A stretch of DNA of 64,000 bases from Heminiphilus faecis. Lineage in GTDB: Bacteria; Bacteroidota; Bacteroidia; Bacteroidales; Muribaculaceae. Each line of letters starts with the position of its first letter. Position 1 is the stretch's first letter. Below are positions 34,387-43,542 of the stretch, piece after piece. Under the pieces are notes generated by a model. It searched no databases, was not told the origin of the DNA, and worked only from the letters and a program-made list of their open reading frames with translations. The position numbers and the translations under genes are program-made. The stretch covers positions 1 to 64,000 of the forward strand of contig NZ_VSMC01000017.1 in assembly GCF_008728965.1 (NCBI RefSeq), read 5' to 3'.

Positions 34387-34411
34387 CAACTGATACACTA
34401 TATTATTTTAT

Positions 34412-34855
34412 ATGGCAATAAATACTATTACAATTGATTCGATTGACTGTCTTGCCGATGCCGCACGTCAGTTTATCGGCCTTATGGGCGACTCTACAGT
34501 CTTTGCTTTCTATGGTGATATGGGAGCGGGAAAGACCACATTCATTAACGCGCTGTCGCGAGAACTGGGGGTTGAGGACGACCCTACGAGCAGCCCTTCG
34601 TTTGCGATTATAAACGAATATCGTTCTGACACTACGGCAGAGCTGATATATCATTTCGATCTCTATAGGCTTGAGTCGCTTGAAGAAGCTTTTGACATAG
34701 GAGTGGAAGATTATCTTGACTCCGGAGCGTTGTGTTTTATTGAGTGGCCCGAGCGTATAGCCGACATACTCCCTGATGATACTGTGCGCGTTGATATCGA
34801 GGCACTTCCCGACGGGTGCCGGAAGCTTACTATAACTGACAGCGCTGAAGTATGA
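34412..34855 (+). CDS. tsaE: tRNA threonylcarbamoyladenosine synthesis ATPase
   Basis: The 147-residue protein has the TsaE pattern: Walker [11 protein letters not shown] (about 35-44), the [15 protein letters not shown] segment, and HFDLYRLES. TsaE is needed with TsaB and TsaD to place t6A at position 37 of ANN-decoding tRNAs. A Sua5/YciO-type enzyme for the first step lies at 51464-52078. It overlaps the next gene by 4 bp. Confidence 0.93.
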   Translation: MAINTITIDSIDCLADAARQFIGLMGDSTVFAFYGDMGAGKTTFINALSRELGVEDDPTSSPSFAIINEYRSDTTAELIYHFDLYRLESLEEAFDIGVEDYLDSGALCFIEWPERIADILPDDTVRVDIEALPDGCRKLTITDSAEV

Positions 34856-35073
34856 CACTGCAAGGCGCCACTCTTGTGCTCGTAGTTCTGTTCACTTTTT
34901 GCGGGATATTTTCCATTGTAGCTGGTATTGCCGGATGGAGCTGGTTTTTTGACAATATCAATGTACGGGTGCTTACCGGAAAACTACGGCGCCCCTTGGC
35001 GCGTTTATTATATATCGTGCTTGGTCTGGCAATATTGGCCATGGCTATGTATATGTATAATATCACTGCTTAA
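34852..35073 (+). CDS. Two-helix membrane protein, Imm17-like
   Basis: The 73-residue protein is two hydrophobic helices (about 5-30 and 46-68) joined by a basic loop ([15 protein letters not shown]). It resembles what databases call immunity protein 17, a name from polymorphic-toxin neighbourhoods. No toxin is nearby; instead it overlaps tsaE and precedes a CNNM protein in a housekeeping run. An immunity role here is doubtful. Confidence 0.6.
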   Translation: MTLQGATLVLVVLFTFCGIFSIVAGIAGWSWFFDNINVRVLTGKLRRPLARLLYIVLGLAILAMAMYMYNITA

Positions 35074-35078
35074 ACCAT

Positions 35079-36356
35079 ATGAATGAATTGTTGATAATCG
35101 TGGGGCTAATATTGCTCAACGGTCTTTTTTCGATGTCGGAGACGGCATTGATATCTGCTCGTAAATCACGTCTGTCAAGAGAAGCCGATGCCGGCGACCG
35201 CGCGGCAAAGGCCGCGCTGCGCATTGCCAACGATCCCGATTGCTTTCTGTCTACAATACAGATCGGCATCACTCTTATCGGTATACTTACCGGTCTTTAC
35301 TCGGGGGCTTCGTTCGCAAAGGCTTTCGGTGCTATTCTTATCGGTTGGGGCGTTGCTCCGGCCTATGCGTTGCCTGTTGCTCAGGTTCTTATCGTCGTTG
35401 TAGTGACCTATTTGTCTATAGTTGTGGGCGAGCTGGTGCCGAAACGTATCGCTTTGAGTGCCTCTGACACCGTTGCCAAGCTCGTGGCCCGGCCTATGTG
35501 GCTGCTGTCACGCATTACCATACCGGCCGTATGGCTACTTTCCGTATCTACCGGTCTGGTGGTGCGACTCTTCAATATACGTTGTGATGATAATAAGGTT
35601 ACCGAGAGCGACGTAAAGTCCATCATCAATGACGGAGCGGCTTCCGGTGAAGTGAAAGAAGTTGAAAAGGAGATAATGAACCGTGCGCTTGTAATGGGCG
35701 ACTTGAGAGTGGCTTCAATCATGACATGCCGCAAAGAGATAGTCACCGTCGATATTGACATGACGGCGGCTCAGGTCAAGGAAGTGCTTGCTCACGAACT
35801 GCACGACTCTTATCCTGTACTTGACGGCGATCATGAGGATGTGAAAGGTGTAGTGTCGCTCAAAGACCTTATACTTACACTTGATGAACCCGACTTTATG
35901 CTTGCCGACGTAGTTATGGCCGGTACTTTTATTCCGGAAAGCATGACCGCTTACGATGCTTTGGCCAAGCTGAAGGAGAATCACGAGCATTGTCTTATCG
36001 TGTGCGACGAGTTCGGAATGATGCAGGGTGTATTGACCCTGAATGACATCCTTGACGGACTTGTAGGCACTGTTCCGGAGTCAGCCGATGCTCAATTCAT
36101 TATTCCGAGGGCCGACAATCAGGGATGGCTTGTTGCAGGACAGTGTCCTTTATATGATTTTCTTGACTACTTTGGCTGCGGTGACCTGTACGTCCCTGCC
36201 GGCTATTCTTCTGTCGGCGGACTTTTACTGGAACTTATGCGTAAGATGCCGGAGGAGGGTGAGTCGGTGACTTGGCACGATTTTAAGTTTGAAATCGTGG
36301 ATATGGACATGACTTATATAGATAAGATACTTGTGACGAGATTGAGCAATGACTGA
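35079..36356 (+). CDS. CNNM/CorC-family membrane protein (hemolysin family)
   Basis: The 425-residue protein has an N-terminal DUF21/CNNM transmembrane domain (about 1-190; LLNGLFSMSETALISARKSRL), two CBS domains (about 205-330), and a C-terminal CorC_HlyC domain (about 345-420). Such proteins take part in magnesium or cobalt homeostasis, probably as exporters or sensors; the name hemolysin is historical. It is separated from the upstream gene by 5 bp and overlaps birA by 8 bp. Confidence 0.9.
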   Translation: MNELLIIVGLILLNGLFSMSETALISARKSRLSREADAGDRAAKAALRIANDPDCFLSTIQIGITLIGILTGLYSGASFAKAFGAILIGWGVAPAYALPVAQVLIVVVVTYLSIVVGELVPKRIALSASDTVAKLVARPMWLLSRITIPAVWLLSVSTGLVVRLFNIRCDDNKVTESDVKSIINDGAASGEVKEVEKEIMNRALVMGDLRVASIMTCRKEIVTVDIDMTAAQVKEVLAHELHDSYPVLDGDHEDVKGVVSLKDLILTLDEPDFMLADVVMAGTFIPESMTAYDALAKLKENHEHCLIVCDEFGMMQGVLTLNDILDGLVGTVPESADAQFIIPRADNQGWLVAGQCPLYDFLDYFGCGDLYVPAGYSSVGGLLLELMRKMPEEGESVTWHDFKFEIVDMDMTYIDKILVTRLSND

Positions 36357-37080
36357 CATACATCATGTAATAAGACTTGACGAGTGCAGTTCGACCAATT
36401 CCTACATGGCGTCGGTTGTGTCCGGGCTAAGTCATGGCGCCGTGGTTATAACCGACCGACAGACTGCCGGTCGAGGTCAGCGCGGCAATTCTTGGGAAGC
36501 GATGCCCGGCAAGAATCTTACGTTTTCACTTTTTATAAAACCCGACGCGATGCCGGCGCGCGACCAGTTCTATATATCGGAAGCTGTGGCGCTCGGTATA
36601 ACGGACATATTGCGTCCGCTACTTCCCGATAATGCTGTGGCGATAAAATGGCCAAACGACATTTATGTAGATGACTGCAAGATATGCGGTATACTTATTG
36701 AAAACAGTCTTATCGGTTCTTCTGTCGGATATTCTATTGCAGGTATCGGTCTGAATGTAAACCAACAGTCATTTTACAGCGACGCTCCCAATCCGGTGTC
36801 GCTTGTTATGCTTACAGGCGTGCAATATGACCTATCCAAGCTGCTTGATGATGTAGTGGATGCCATACTGTCACGCCTTTTGCAGCATGTGTATGAGCGC
36901 CATGCCGATTATATGTCTTCTCTTTACCGACGTGAAGGTGCCGGTTATCGCGATATGTCCACAGGCGAGGAGTTCCATGCCATAATTGCGGGAATTGCCC
37001 CAACCGGTCACATGACGCTGCTTGATACGGAGGGCAATTCACGCACTTACGCATTTAAAGAGGTAGCTCTTGTCCTGTGA
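36349..37080 (+). CDS. birA: Biotin-[acetyl-CoA-carboxylase] ligase
   Basis: The 243-residue enzyme attaches biotin to carboxylase carrier domains. LDECSSTNSYM, the biotinyl-AMP loop TAGRGQRGNSWE, and KWPNDIYVDDCKICGILIE are all present. It lacks the N-terminal winged helix of E. coli BirA, so it is a ligase only and not a repressor. It is the last gene of the run starting at 26783; no clear terminator follows. Confidence 0.93.
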   Translation: MTDIHHVIRLDECSSTNSYMASVVSGLSHGAVVITDRQTAGRGQRGNSWEAMPGKNLTFSLFIKPDAMPARDQFYISEAVALGITDILRPLLPDNAVAIKWPNDIYVDDCKICGILIENSLIGSSVGYSIAGIGLNVNQQSFYSDAPNPVSLVMLTGVQYDLSKLLDDVVDAILSRLLQHVYERHADYMSSLYRREGAGYRDMSTGEEFHAIIAGIAPTGHMTLLDTEGNSRTYAFKEVALVL

Positions 37081-37118
37081 TACATAGGCCGCCGCTTTCT
37101 GACTGATGAGGCTGTTGG

Positions 37119-37131
37119 CTGTATAATACAG
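37119..37131. promoter_or_regulatory. Perfect dyad upstream of the RND efflux operon
   Basis: CTGTATAATACAG is a 13-bp palindrome with a single central base. It lies about 50 bp upstream of the -7 box at 37180 and could bind a repressor. A chance palindrome is also possible. Confidence 0.3.
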
Positions 37132-37179
37132 GTTGTTAGTCATATTAGCCGGTATACGGCATATCTTAATTAAAAACAT

Positions 37180-37187
37180 TAAATTTG
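37180..37187 (+). promoter_or_regulatory. -7 box for the RND efflux operon
   Basis: TAAATTTG at 37180-37187 matches the consensus and leaves a leader of about 80 nt to the ATG at 37273. Because it lies so close to the TTG that begins the longer open frame (37201), it supports the downstream ATG as the start. Confidence 0.6.
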
Positions 37188-37272
37188 TGCCGTCTAACGG
37201 TTGTCCTTATTGAAGGATGAACCGATAGCCGGTTTTATATGTTTACTATTTGCACATTATCGCTTATTGAAC

Positions 37273-38427
37273 ATGAAAGGATTTTGTTTAAGATTGAAAA
37301 AGACGTTATCGCTGTTGGTTTCCGCTGTGGTTATTAGCGGAGCCTTTTATGGATGTAAGAAGACTGTTACAGAGTTGCCGGTCATTGCAGTAGAGCCTGC
37401 TCATCAGGAAGATGTTGAGATCTATGGTGAATACGTAGGCAGGGTAAGGGCGCAACAGTTTGTCGAGGTCCGGGCACGAGTCGAAGGGTATCTTGAAAAG
37501 ATGCTGTTCGAAGAGGGTACTTATGTGAAAAAAAATCAGGTGTTGTTTATCATAAATCCCGACCAGTATCGCGCCAAGGTCGACAAGGCACGCGCTCAAC
37601 TTAAAAAGGATGAGGCGCAGGCGCAGAAGGCTGAACGTGATCTTGAGCGCATAAAGCCGCTGCACGAGCAGAATGCGGCAAGCCGTCTTGATCTTGACAA
37701 TGCTGTGGCTGCCTACGAAACCGCCAAAGCTGCGGTGGCTATGAGCCGCGCCGACCTTGCACAGGCTGAGCTTGAACTCGGATATACTACAGTAAGGTCA
37801 CCGTTGTCGGGACATATAAGCGAACGTAATGTCGATCTTGGCACTTTGGTAGGACCCGGTGCTAAATCCTTGCTTGCTACTATCGTCAAGAGCGATACGG
37901 TACTTATAGACTTCAGCATGACGGCGCTGGACTATCTGAAAAGCAAGGAGCGTAATGTAGCGTTAGGTCAGCAGGACAAGACTCGTTCATGGCAGCCTTA
38001 TGTCACCATAACTCTTGCCGACAATACTGTGTATCTTCATAAAGGTATGGTGGATTTTGCCGAGCCGCAGGTTGATCCGGAGACAGGCACATTCTCGGTA
38101 CGAGCGGAGATGCCTAACCCTGAGCGCGCCATATTGCCCGGCCAGTTTACAAAGGTAAAAGTATTGCTTGACATCAGGGAGGACGCTACCGTAGTGCCCC
38201 AGAAGTCTGTCATAATCGAGAAAGGCGGTTCATACCTATATATCATGCGGGCCGACTCTACCGTAGAGAAGCGTTTTGTGGAGCTCGGACCGGAATTCCA
38301 GAACAATATTGTGGTCGAGCGCGGTCTTAATCCCGGCGAAAATGTGGTTGTGGAAGGCTACCACAAGCTATCGCCCGGAATAAAGGTGAAAGTGGCCGAT
38401 GCTATAGTTGAAGAGGAAAAAGAATGA
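37273..38427 (+). CDS. RND efflux periplasmic adaptor lipoprotein (MFP)
   Basis: From the ATG at 37273 the product is 384 residues with an SPII-like signal (SGAFYGC). The membrane fusion protein layout is clear: barrel-sandwich half (VEVRARVEGYLEKMLFEEGTYVKKNQ), a helical hairpin (about 95-165, KARAQLKKDEAQAQKAERDLERI), the second lipoyl half (LGYTTVRSPLSGHISERNVD), then beta-barrel and membrane-proximal domains. It connects the inner-membrane pump to the outer-membrane channel encoded by the next two genes. Confidence 0.92.
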   Translation: MKGFCLRLKKTLSLLVSAVVISGAFYGCKKTVTELPVIAVEPAHQEDVEIYGEYVGRVRAQQFVEVRARVEGYLEKMLFEEGTYVKKNQVLFIINPDQYRAKVDKARAQLKKDEAQAQKAERDLERIKPLHEQNAASRLDLDNAVAAYETAKAAVAMSRADLAQAELELGYTTVRSPLSGHISERNVDLGTLVGPGAKSLLATIVKSDTVLIDFSMTALDYLKSKERNVALGQQDKTRSWQPYVTITLADNTVYLHKGMVDFAEPQVDPETGTFSVRAEMPNPERAILPGQFTKVKVLLDIREDATVVPQKSVIIEKGGSYLYIMRADSTVEKRFVELGPEFQNNIVVERGLNPGENVVVEGYHKLSPGIKVKVADAIVEEEKE

Positions 38428-38437
38428 TGATGAGTGT

Positions 38438-41400
38438 ATGAAGATGAGTTTTTTTATCGATCGACCCGTATTTTCGATCGTTATATCGATACTTATAGTG
38501 ATCATAGGCATCATAGGCATGACCATGTTGCCTATCGACCAATATCCGCAGATAACGCCTCCGGTGGTTAAGATCAGTGCTTCTTATCCCGGAGCGAGTG
38601 CCCTGACTGTGTCACAGGCGGTTGCTACTCCCATAGAGCAGGAGCTTAACGGTACGCCCGGCATGCTTTACATGGAGTCGTCAAGTTCAAATTCGGGCGG
38701 CTTTTCTGCGACGGTGACGTTTGACATATCGTCCAATCCCGATCTGGCTGCCGTAGAGATACAGAACCGTATAAAACTGGCTGAGTCGCGACTGCCGGCA
38801 GAGGTAGTACAAAATGGTATATCAGTGGAGAAGCAGGCTCCAAGCCAGCTCCTGACCATATGTCTTACTTCATCAGATCCTAAATTTGATGAGATATATC
38901 TGAGCAATTTCGCCACTCTCAATGTCCTCGACCTATTGCGCCGTATACCCGGAGTGGGGCGTGTGTCCAATATCGGGAGTCGATATTATGCCATGCAGAT
39001 ATGGGTTCAGCCTGACAAACTTGCCAATCTCGGCATAACCGTAGGTGATCTTCAGAAAGCACTGAAGGATCAGAACCGGGAATCGGCCGCCGGAGTACTC
39101 GGACAGCAGCCTGTCAAAGGACTTGACATAACCATACCCATCACAACACAAGGACGACTGTCATCAGTAAGCCAATTTGAGGATATAGTCGTGAGAGCCA
39201 ATCCTGACGGCTCTATAATAAGGTTGCGCGATGTGGCCCGTATATCGCTTGAAGCGCAGTCTTACAACACGGAGAGTGGTATAAACGGTGAGAATGCCGC
39301 GGTACTTGCCATATATATGCTGCCCGGAGCCAATGCCATGGATGTAGCCACTCGCGTCAAGGAGGCCATGAAGGAGATTAGCTCGAGTTTTCCCGACGGG
39401 TTGAGCTATGACATACCTTTCGACATGACAACCTATATATCGGAGTCTATTCATGAGGTGTACAAGACTCTTTTCGAGGCTTTGTTTCTTGTGATTTTTG
39501 TTGTATACCTGTCGTTGCAGAGCTGGAGAGCAACTCTTATTCCGCTTATCGCCGTGCCGATTTCTCTTATCGGTACTTTCGGCTTCATGCTCATATTCGG
39601 GTTCTCGCTCAACATGCTTACCCTGCTTGGTCTTGTCCTTGCTATAGGTATTGTGGTCGATGACGCCATAGTGGTAGTGGAAAATGTAGAGCACATAATG
39701 GCTACAGAGGGACTGTCGCCCTACGAGGCCACAAAGAAGGCCATGACAGGTCTTACGAGCCCTATCATAGCTACATCGCTGGTTCTTGCCGCGGTGTTTG
39801 TGCCGGTAAGTTTTCTCGGCGGCATTACAGGACAGCTTTATCGTCAGTTTACAGTGACCATTGTCGTGTCGGTGCTCCTGTCGGCAGTTGTGGCTCTTAC
39901 ACTGAGTCCGGTCATGTGTTCGCTCATACTTCGTCCGGCAAAAAAAGATGAGAAGAAAAATATAGTGTTCCGTAAGATAAACGAGTGGCTGGCTACAGGC
40001 AACGATAAGTTTGTCAGTGTCATAGGCGTAACTATTAAAAACAAAAAGCGCGTGCTCGTGGGCTTCGTATCCATGATAGCCGTTATACTCGTCATAAACC
40101 ACCTTATGCCGTCGAGCTTTCTTCCGGTCGAGGACCAAGGCTACTTCAAGGTCGAACTTGAACTGCCCGAAGGTGCTACACTTGAGCGTACCCGCACTAT
40201 CACGGAGCGAGCCGTGGCTTATCTTACGGCCAACCCGGCTGTAGAGTATGTGCAGAGTGTGGCAGGAAGCAGTTCGCAGGTAGGAAGCAGTCAGGCACGT
40301 AGTGAGCTGACGGTGATTCTTAAACCGTGGGAAGATCGTGATGAGCAGACCATCGATGATATTATGGCGGTGGTGAGAAAAGATATGGCGCAGTATCCGG
40401 AGTGTAAGATTTATCTGTCGCGTCCGCCTGTGATTCCCGGTTTCGGTACATCGGGCGGTTTCGAGATGCAGCTTGAGGCTCGCGGTGATGCCACCCTCGA
40501 CGACCTTGTCAATGCCACCGATACTCTTATGAAGTATGCGTCGGAGCAGAAGTCCATTACCGGGCTGTCATCGTCATTGCAGGCCGATATACCGCAGCTT
40601 TATTTTGATGTTGACCGAGACAAAGTTAAGTTTTCTGGAGTTCCGCTGGCCGATGTGTTTTCGACAATGAAAGCATATACAGGTTCGGTGTATGTCAACG
40701 ATTTCAATATGTTTAACCGCATTTACCGTGTATATATTCAGGCTGAAGCTCCATATCGCGAGCATCGTGAGAATATAAACCTCTTTTTTGTAAGAGGGAG
40801 CGGCAATACGATGATACCGCTTGCTTCACTTGGCTCGACTTCATATACTACAGGTCCGGGCAATATAAAGCGCTTCAATATGTTTAATTGTTCGGTGATA
40901 AGGGGAGAAGCTTCCGGTGGCTACAGTTCGGGCGAGGCTATGGCCGCACTTGAGAAGATCGCTTCCGAAAGACTGCCTGAAAACATTGGAGTGGAGTGGA
41001 GCGGTCTGTCATTTCAGGAGAAACAGGCCGGAGGCAAGACCGGACTTGTGCTTGCGCTGGTGTTTTTGTTCGTGTTTTTGTTTCTCGCCGCTCTTTATGA
41101 GAGCTGGACTGTACCTGTGGCGGTATTGTTGTCGTTGCCGGTGGCTGCATTGGGAGCTTACATAGGCGAGTGGATGTGCGGGCTTGAAAATGACATATAC
41201 TTCCAGATCGGTCTTGTGATGCTTATGGGTATGGCGGCTAAAAATGCCATACTTATCGTGGAGTTTGCCAAGGAGCAGACCGACAAGGGGGTAGATGCAC
41301 TTCAGGCGGCGATTTATGCGTCAAAATTAAGGTTCAGACCTATTCTTATGACGTCGCTTGCCTTCATCCTCGGCATGCTTCCCATGGTACTTGCTTCAGG

Positions 41401-41557
41401 GCCGGGTTCTGCAAGCCGTCAGGCCATAGGCACAGGTGTATTTTTCGGAATGATATTTGCCGTAGTGTTTGGCATATTGCTTGTGCCATTCTTCTTTGTG
41501 TTGATTTACCGGAGTGTCATGAAATTTAAAAAGCGCGTGACCTCGAAGTCTGCGTGA
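38438..41557 (+). CDS. RND multidrug efflux pump, AcrB/HAE1 family
   Basis: Starting at the ATG at 38438 gives 1039 residues beginning MKMSFFIDRPVF; the frame opens 10 codons earlier at a TTG that overlaps the adaptor gene. FIDRPVFSIVISILIVIIG is the conserved first helix. LVLAIGIVVDDAIVVVENVE contains the proton-relay Asp pair of helix 4, and MAAKNAILIVEFAKEQ and RPILMTSLAFILGMLPMVLA mark the second half. Twelve helices and two large periplasmic loops are apparent. It exports hydrophobic compounds by proton exchange; substrates here may include bile acids or drugs. Confidence 0.95.
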   Translation: MKMSFFIDRPVFSIVISILIVIIGIIGMTMLPIDQYPQITPPVVKISASYPGASALTVSQAVATPIEQELNGTPGMLYMESSSSNSGGFSATVTFDISSNPDLAAVEIQNRIKLAESRLPAEVVQNGISVEKQAPSQLLTICLTSSDPKFDEIYLSNFATLNVLDLLRRIPGVGRVSNIGSRYYAMQIWVQPDKLANLGITVGDLQKALKDQNRESAAGVLGQQPVKGLDITIPITTQGRLSSVSQFEDIVVRANPDGSIIRLRDVARISLEAQSYNTESGINGENAAVLAIYMLPGANAMDVATRVKEAMKEISSSFPDGLSYDIPFDMTTYISESIHEVYKTLFEALFLVIFVVYLSLQSWRATLIPLIAVPISLIGTFGFMLIFGFSLNMLTLLGLVLAIGIVVDDAIVVVENVEHIMATEGLSPYEATKKAMTGLTSPIIATSLVLAAVFVPVSFLGGITGQLYRQFTVTIVVSVLLSAVVALTLSPVMCSLILRPAKKDEKKNIVFRKINEWLATGNDKFVSVIGVTIKNKKRVLVGFVSMIAVILVINHLMPSSFLPVEDQGYFKVELELPEGATLERTRTITERAVAYLTANPAVEYVQSVAGSSSQVGSSQARSELTVILKPWEDRDEQTIDDIMAVVRKDMAQYPECKIYLSRPPVIPGFGTSGGFEMQLEARGDATLDDLVNATDTLMKYASEQKSITGLSSSLQADIPQLYFDVDRDKVKFSGVPLADVFSTMKAYTGSVYVNDFNMFNRIYRVYIQAEAPYREHRENINLFFVRGSGNTMIPLASLGSTSYTTGPGNIKRFNMFNCSVIRGEASGGYSSGEAMAALEKIASERLPENIGVEWSGLSFQEKQAGGKTGLVLALVFLFVFLFLAALYESWTVPVAVLLSLPVAALGAYIGEWMCGLENDIYFQIGLVMLMGMAAKNAILIVEFAKEQTDKGVDALQAAIYASKLRFRPILMTSLAFILGMLPMVLASGPGSASRQAIGTGVFFGMIFAVVFGILLVPFFFVLIYRSVMKFKKRVTSKSA

Positions 41558-41566
41558 TAAAAACTT

Positions 41567-42946
41567 ATGGGATTTATGAGATTACATATAATAATAGCGT
41601 CGCTGGCAGCCATGACATTGTCGCTCGGATCCTGCAAACTTGGACAGAAGTATGTACGTCCCGATATGTCTTTGCCCGAAAATCTCGGTGTTACGGTCAC
41701 TACCGATACATTCTCGATAGCCGACCTCGGATGGTGGGACATATATACCGATACCATACTCCAGCGTCTGATCAAGCAGACAATGGAGCACAATAAGGAT
41801 CTGCGCATAGCTGATGCGCGTATCAAAGAGCTTGCGGCGCGCAAGCGCATAGAATTTGCGGGGCTTTTCCCGGAAATCAACGGAAGTTTCTATGCTCAGA
41901 AAGAAGGACTGAATTACGGAGGTGACAATTTTAAAAACGATCCGGAGTATGGTCTTAAAGCGGCAATGAGCTGGGAACTTGATCTGTGGGGCAACAAGCG
42001 ATGGGCCAATGAGCGCGGCAAGGCGCAATTTATGGCCGGTATTGAGAATCGCCGGGCTTTGACCATGAGCCTTGTAGCCGATGTGGCTCAGGCTTATTAT
42101 GAGCTTGTGGCCCTTGATCAGGAACTTGCTATTGTGAAGCAGACTCTCGAAGCCCGTAGGGAGAGTGTGCGTCTTGCCAAGTTGCGTTTTGAGGGCGGCC
42201 TTACTTCCGAGACGGCTTATCAGCAGGCTCAGGTTGAATATGCCCGCACGGCTACGCGTGTTCCCGTGCTCGAACGTGACATTGCTATGAAAGAAAACGA
42301 AATTTCGTTTATTGCCGGTGAGTTCCCTTCGGGTATAGAACGGTCGTCGCGTATCAATATGCGATTGCCTGAAGAACTGCCTGTCGGTATTCCGTCGACT
42401 TTACTTGAGCGACGTCCTGACATACGAGCCGCTGAACAGAATCTAATTGCTGCAAATGCAGCTGTGGGAGTGGCTTATACCAATAGGTTTCCGCGTCTTG
42501 CTCTGACCGGACAGTTTGGCGTCGAAAGTGAGGAGTTTTCCAATCTGTTTAAGTCGCCGATGCACTTTCTTAGTGCGAGCCTTCTCGGTCCGCTGTTTGA
42601 TATGGGACGCCGTCAGAGCGCTTATCGGGCACAGCAGGCGGTCTATGAGCAGGAGTGTTATGCTTACGAGAAAGTGGTGCTCAATGCCTTCAAGGAGGTG
42701 CGTGACGCTATTGTGGCATACAACAAGGCCCGTGACATATATGAAACCATGGCCCAGCTTGTACATGCATCCAAGACCAACATGGACCTTGCCCAGCTGC
42801 AGTATATAAACGGAGTTATCGGTTATATAGATGTGCTTGACGCTCAGCGTAGCTATTTTGATGCACAGGTAGGCCTGAGCAATGCCGCTTTATACAAGCG
42901 TCTTGCCATGGTGCAGCTTTACAAGGCTCTTGGTGGGGGCTGGTGA
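41567..42946 (+). CDS. RND outer-membrane channel lipoprotein, NodT/OprM family
   Basis: The 459-residue protein has an SPII signal (SLGSC), the QKYVRPDMSLPE start typical of NodT-type channels, two TolC-like repeats, and ERRPDIRAAEQNLIAANAAVGVAYTNRFPRL. ATGs at 41567 and 41576 are both possible. It completes the tripartite pump. Its stop lies only 5 bp from the stop of the convergent P-loop gene. Confidence 0.93.
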   Translation: MGFMRLHIIIASLAAMTLSLGSCKLGQKYVRPDMSLPENLGVTVTTDTFSIADLGWWDIYTDTILQRLIKQTMEHNKDLRIADARIKELAARKRIEFAGLFPEINGSFYAQKEGLNYGGDNFKNDPEYGLKAAMSWELDLWGNKRWANERGKAQFMAGIENRRALTMSLVADVAQAYYELVALDQELAIVKQTLEARRESVRLAKLRFEGGLTSETAYQQAQVEYARTATRVPVLERDIAMKENEISFIAGEFPSGIERSSRINMRLPEELPVGIPSTLLERRPDIRAAEQNLIAANAAVGVAYTNRFPRLALTGQFGVESEEFSNLFKSPMHFLSASLLGPLFDMGRRQSAYRAQQAVYEQECYAYEKVVLNAFKEVRDAIVAYNKARDIYETMAQLVHASKTNMDLAQLQYINGVIGYIDVLDAQRSYFDAQVGLSNAALYKRLAMVQLYKALGGGW

Positions 42947-42951
42947 CGGTT

Positions 42952-43452
42952 TTACGGCTGTTGAGGGGCGATGCTGATGTATGGCTCGTCATCATGCGGA
43001 CGTTCAAACCCTTTATAAAACAGTTCAACCATATCGTCGGTCACTATGGCCGCATCGGGTCCCGGTGTCAGATTGCGTTTCCGAAGTCGCTTTTTTAGTA
43101 GCTCGAGCGGGGTGTCGAAAAATATAAGCGAATATTCGGCTCCGAGCGAAGACACATACCTGCGGTAGAAGTCGCGTTTGGCCCTTTTGCATAGCGGGGA
43201 GTCAATGATGACTTTATGTCCGGAGGCTATAAGTCGACTTAATTCTTCCAGCAGACTTTTTTCGGCAATGTCGCGGTATTCGTCATACCGGTCTTCGGGA
43301 TAGTCGATGCCGCATAACCCGTGTGTGCGCCACATAATATCGTCAATTGACAGATGCCGGTAGCCTGAAGACGCCATACTGCGGGCAAATGTAGTCTTTC
43401 CCGACCCTGAAATACCGCACAGCAGCAATACCTGCTTATAGCTCTTTGTCAT
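42952..43452 (-). CDS. P-loop ATPase/kinase of the zeta-toxin or AAA_33 type
   Basis: I use the ATG at 43452 (166 residues), because a purine-rich GGAAGAAAAG lies just upstream and the -7 box at 43483-43490 overlaps the longer open frame. ATGs at 43470 and 43476 remain possible. GISGSGKTTFARS is Walker A; LSIDDIMWR and IDSPLCKRAKRD resemble the substrate-phosphorylating pocket of small-molecule kinases, and RLRKRN a lid. It may phosphorylate a nucleoside, sugar or polynucleotide end. No antitoxin is adjacent, so a toxin role is unlikely. Confidence 0.75.
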   Translation of the reverse strand: MTKSYKQVLLLCGISGSGKTTFARSMASSGYRHLSIDDIMWRTHGLCGIDYPEDRYDEYRDIAEKSLLEELSRLIASGHKVIIDSPLCKRAKRDFYRRYVSSLGAEYSLIFFDTPLELLKKRLRKRNLTPGPDAAIVTDDMVELFYKGFERPHDDEPYISIAPQQP

Positions 43453-43482
43453 ATACTTTTCTTCCTGCATATTCATATTGTA

Positions 43483-43520
43483 CAAAAGTATAAAAATATC
43501 ATGTTTTTTATATACTTTTG
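43483..43520. promoter_or_regulatory. Divergent promoter pair with identical -7 boxes
   Basis: TACTTTTG occurs on the minus strand at 43490-43483 (P-loop gene) and on the plus strand at 43513-43520 (esterase gene). The two boxes face outward with 22 bp between them, so the promoters are back to back and their polymerases would probably compete. Confidence 0.6.
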
Positions 43521-43542
43521 TGTATAAATATAGAATGGAAAG

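Noticed and set aside
39164-40138. 324-codon minus-strand frame inside the RND pump gene
   Set aside because: Composition is typical of an antisense shadow (many His, Tyr, Arg) and it has no start signals.
42952-43452. Zeta-toxin module
   Set aside because: The P-loop protein is short and there is no adjacent small antitoxin gene; the divergent neighbour is an exported esterase.
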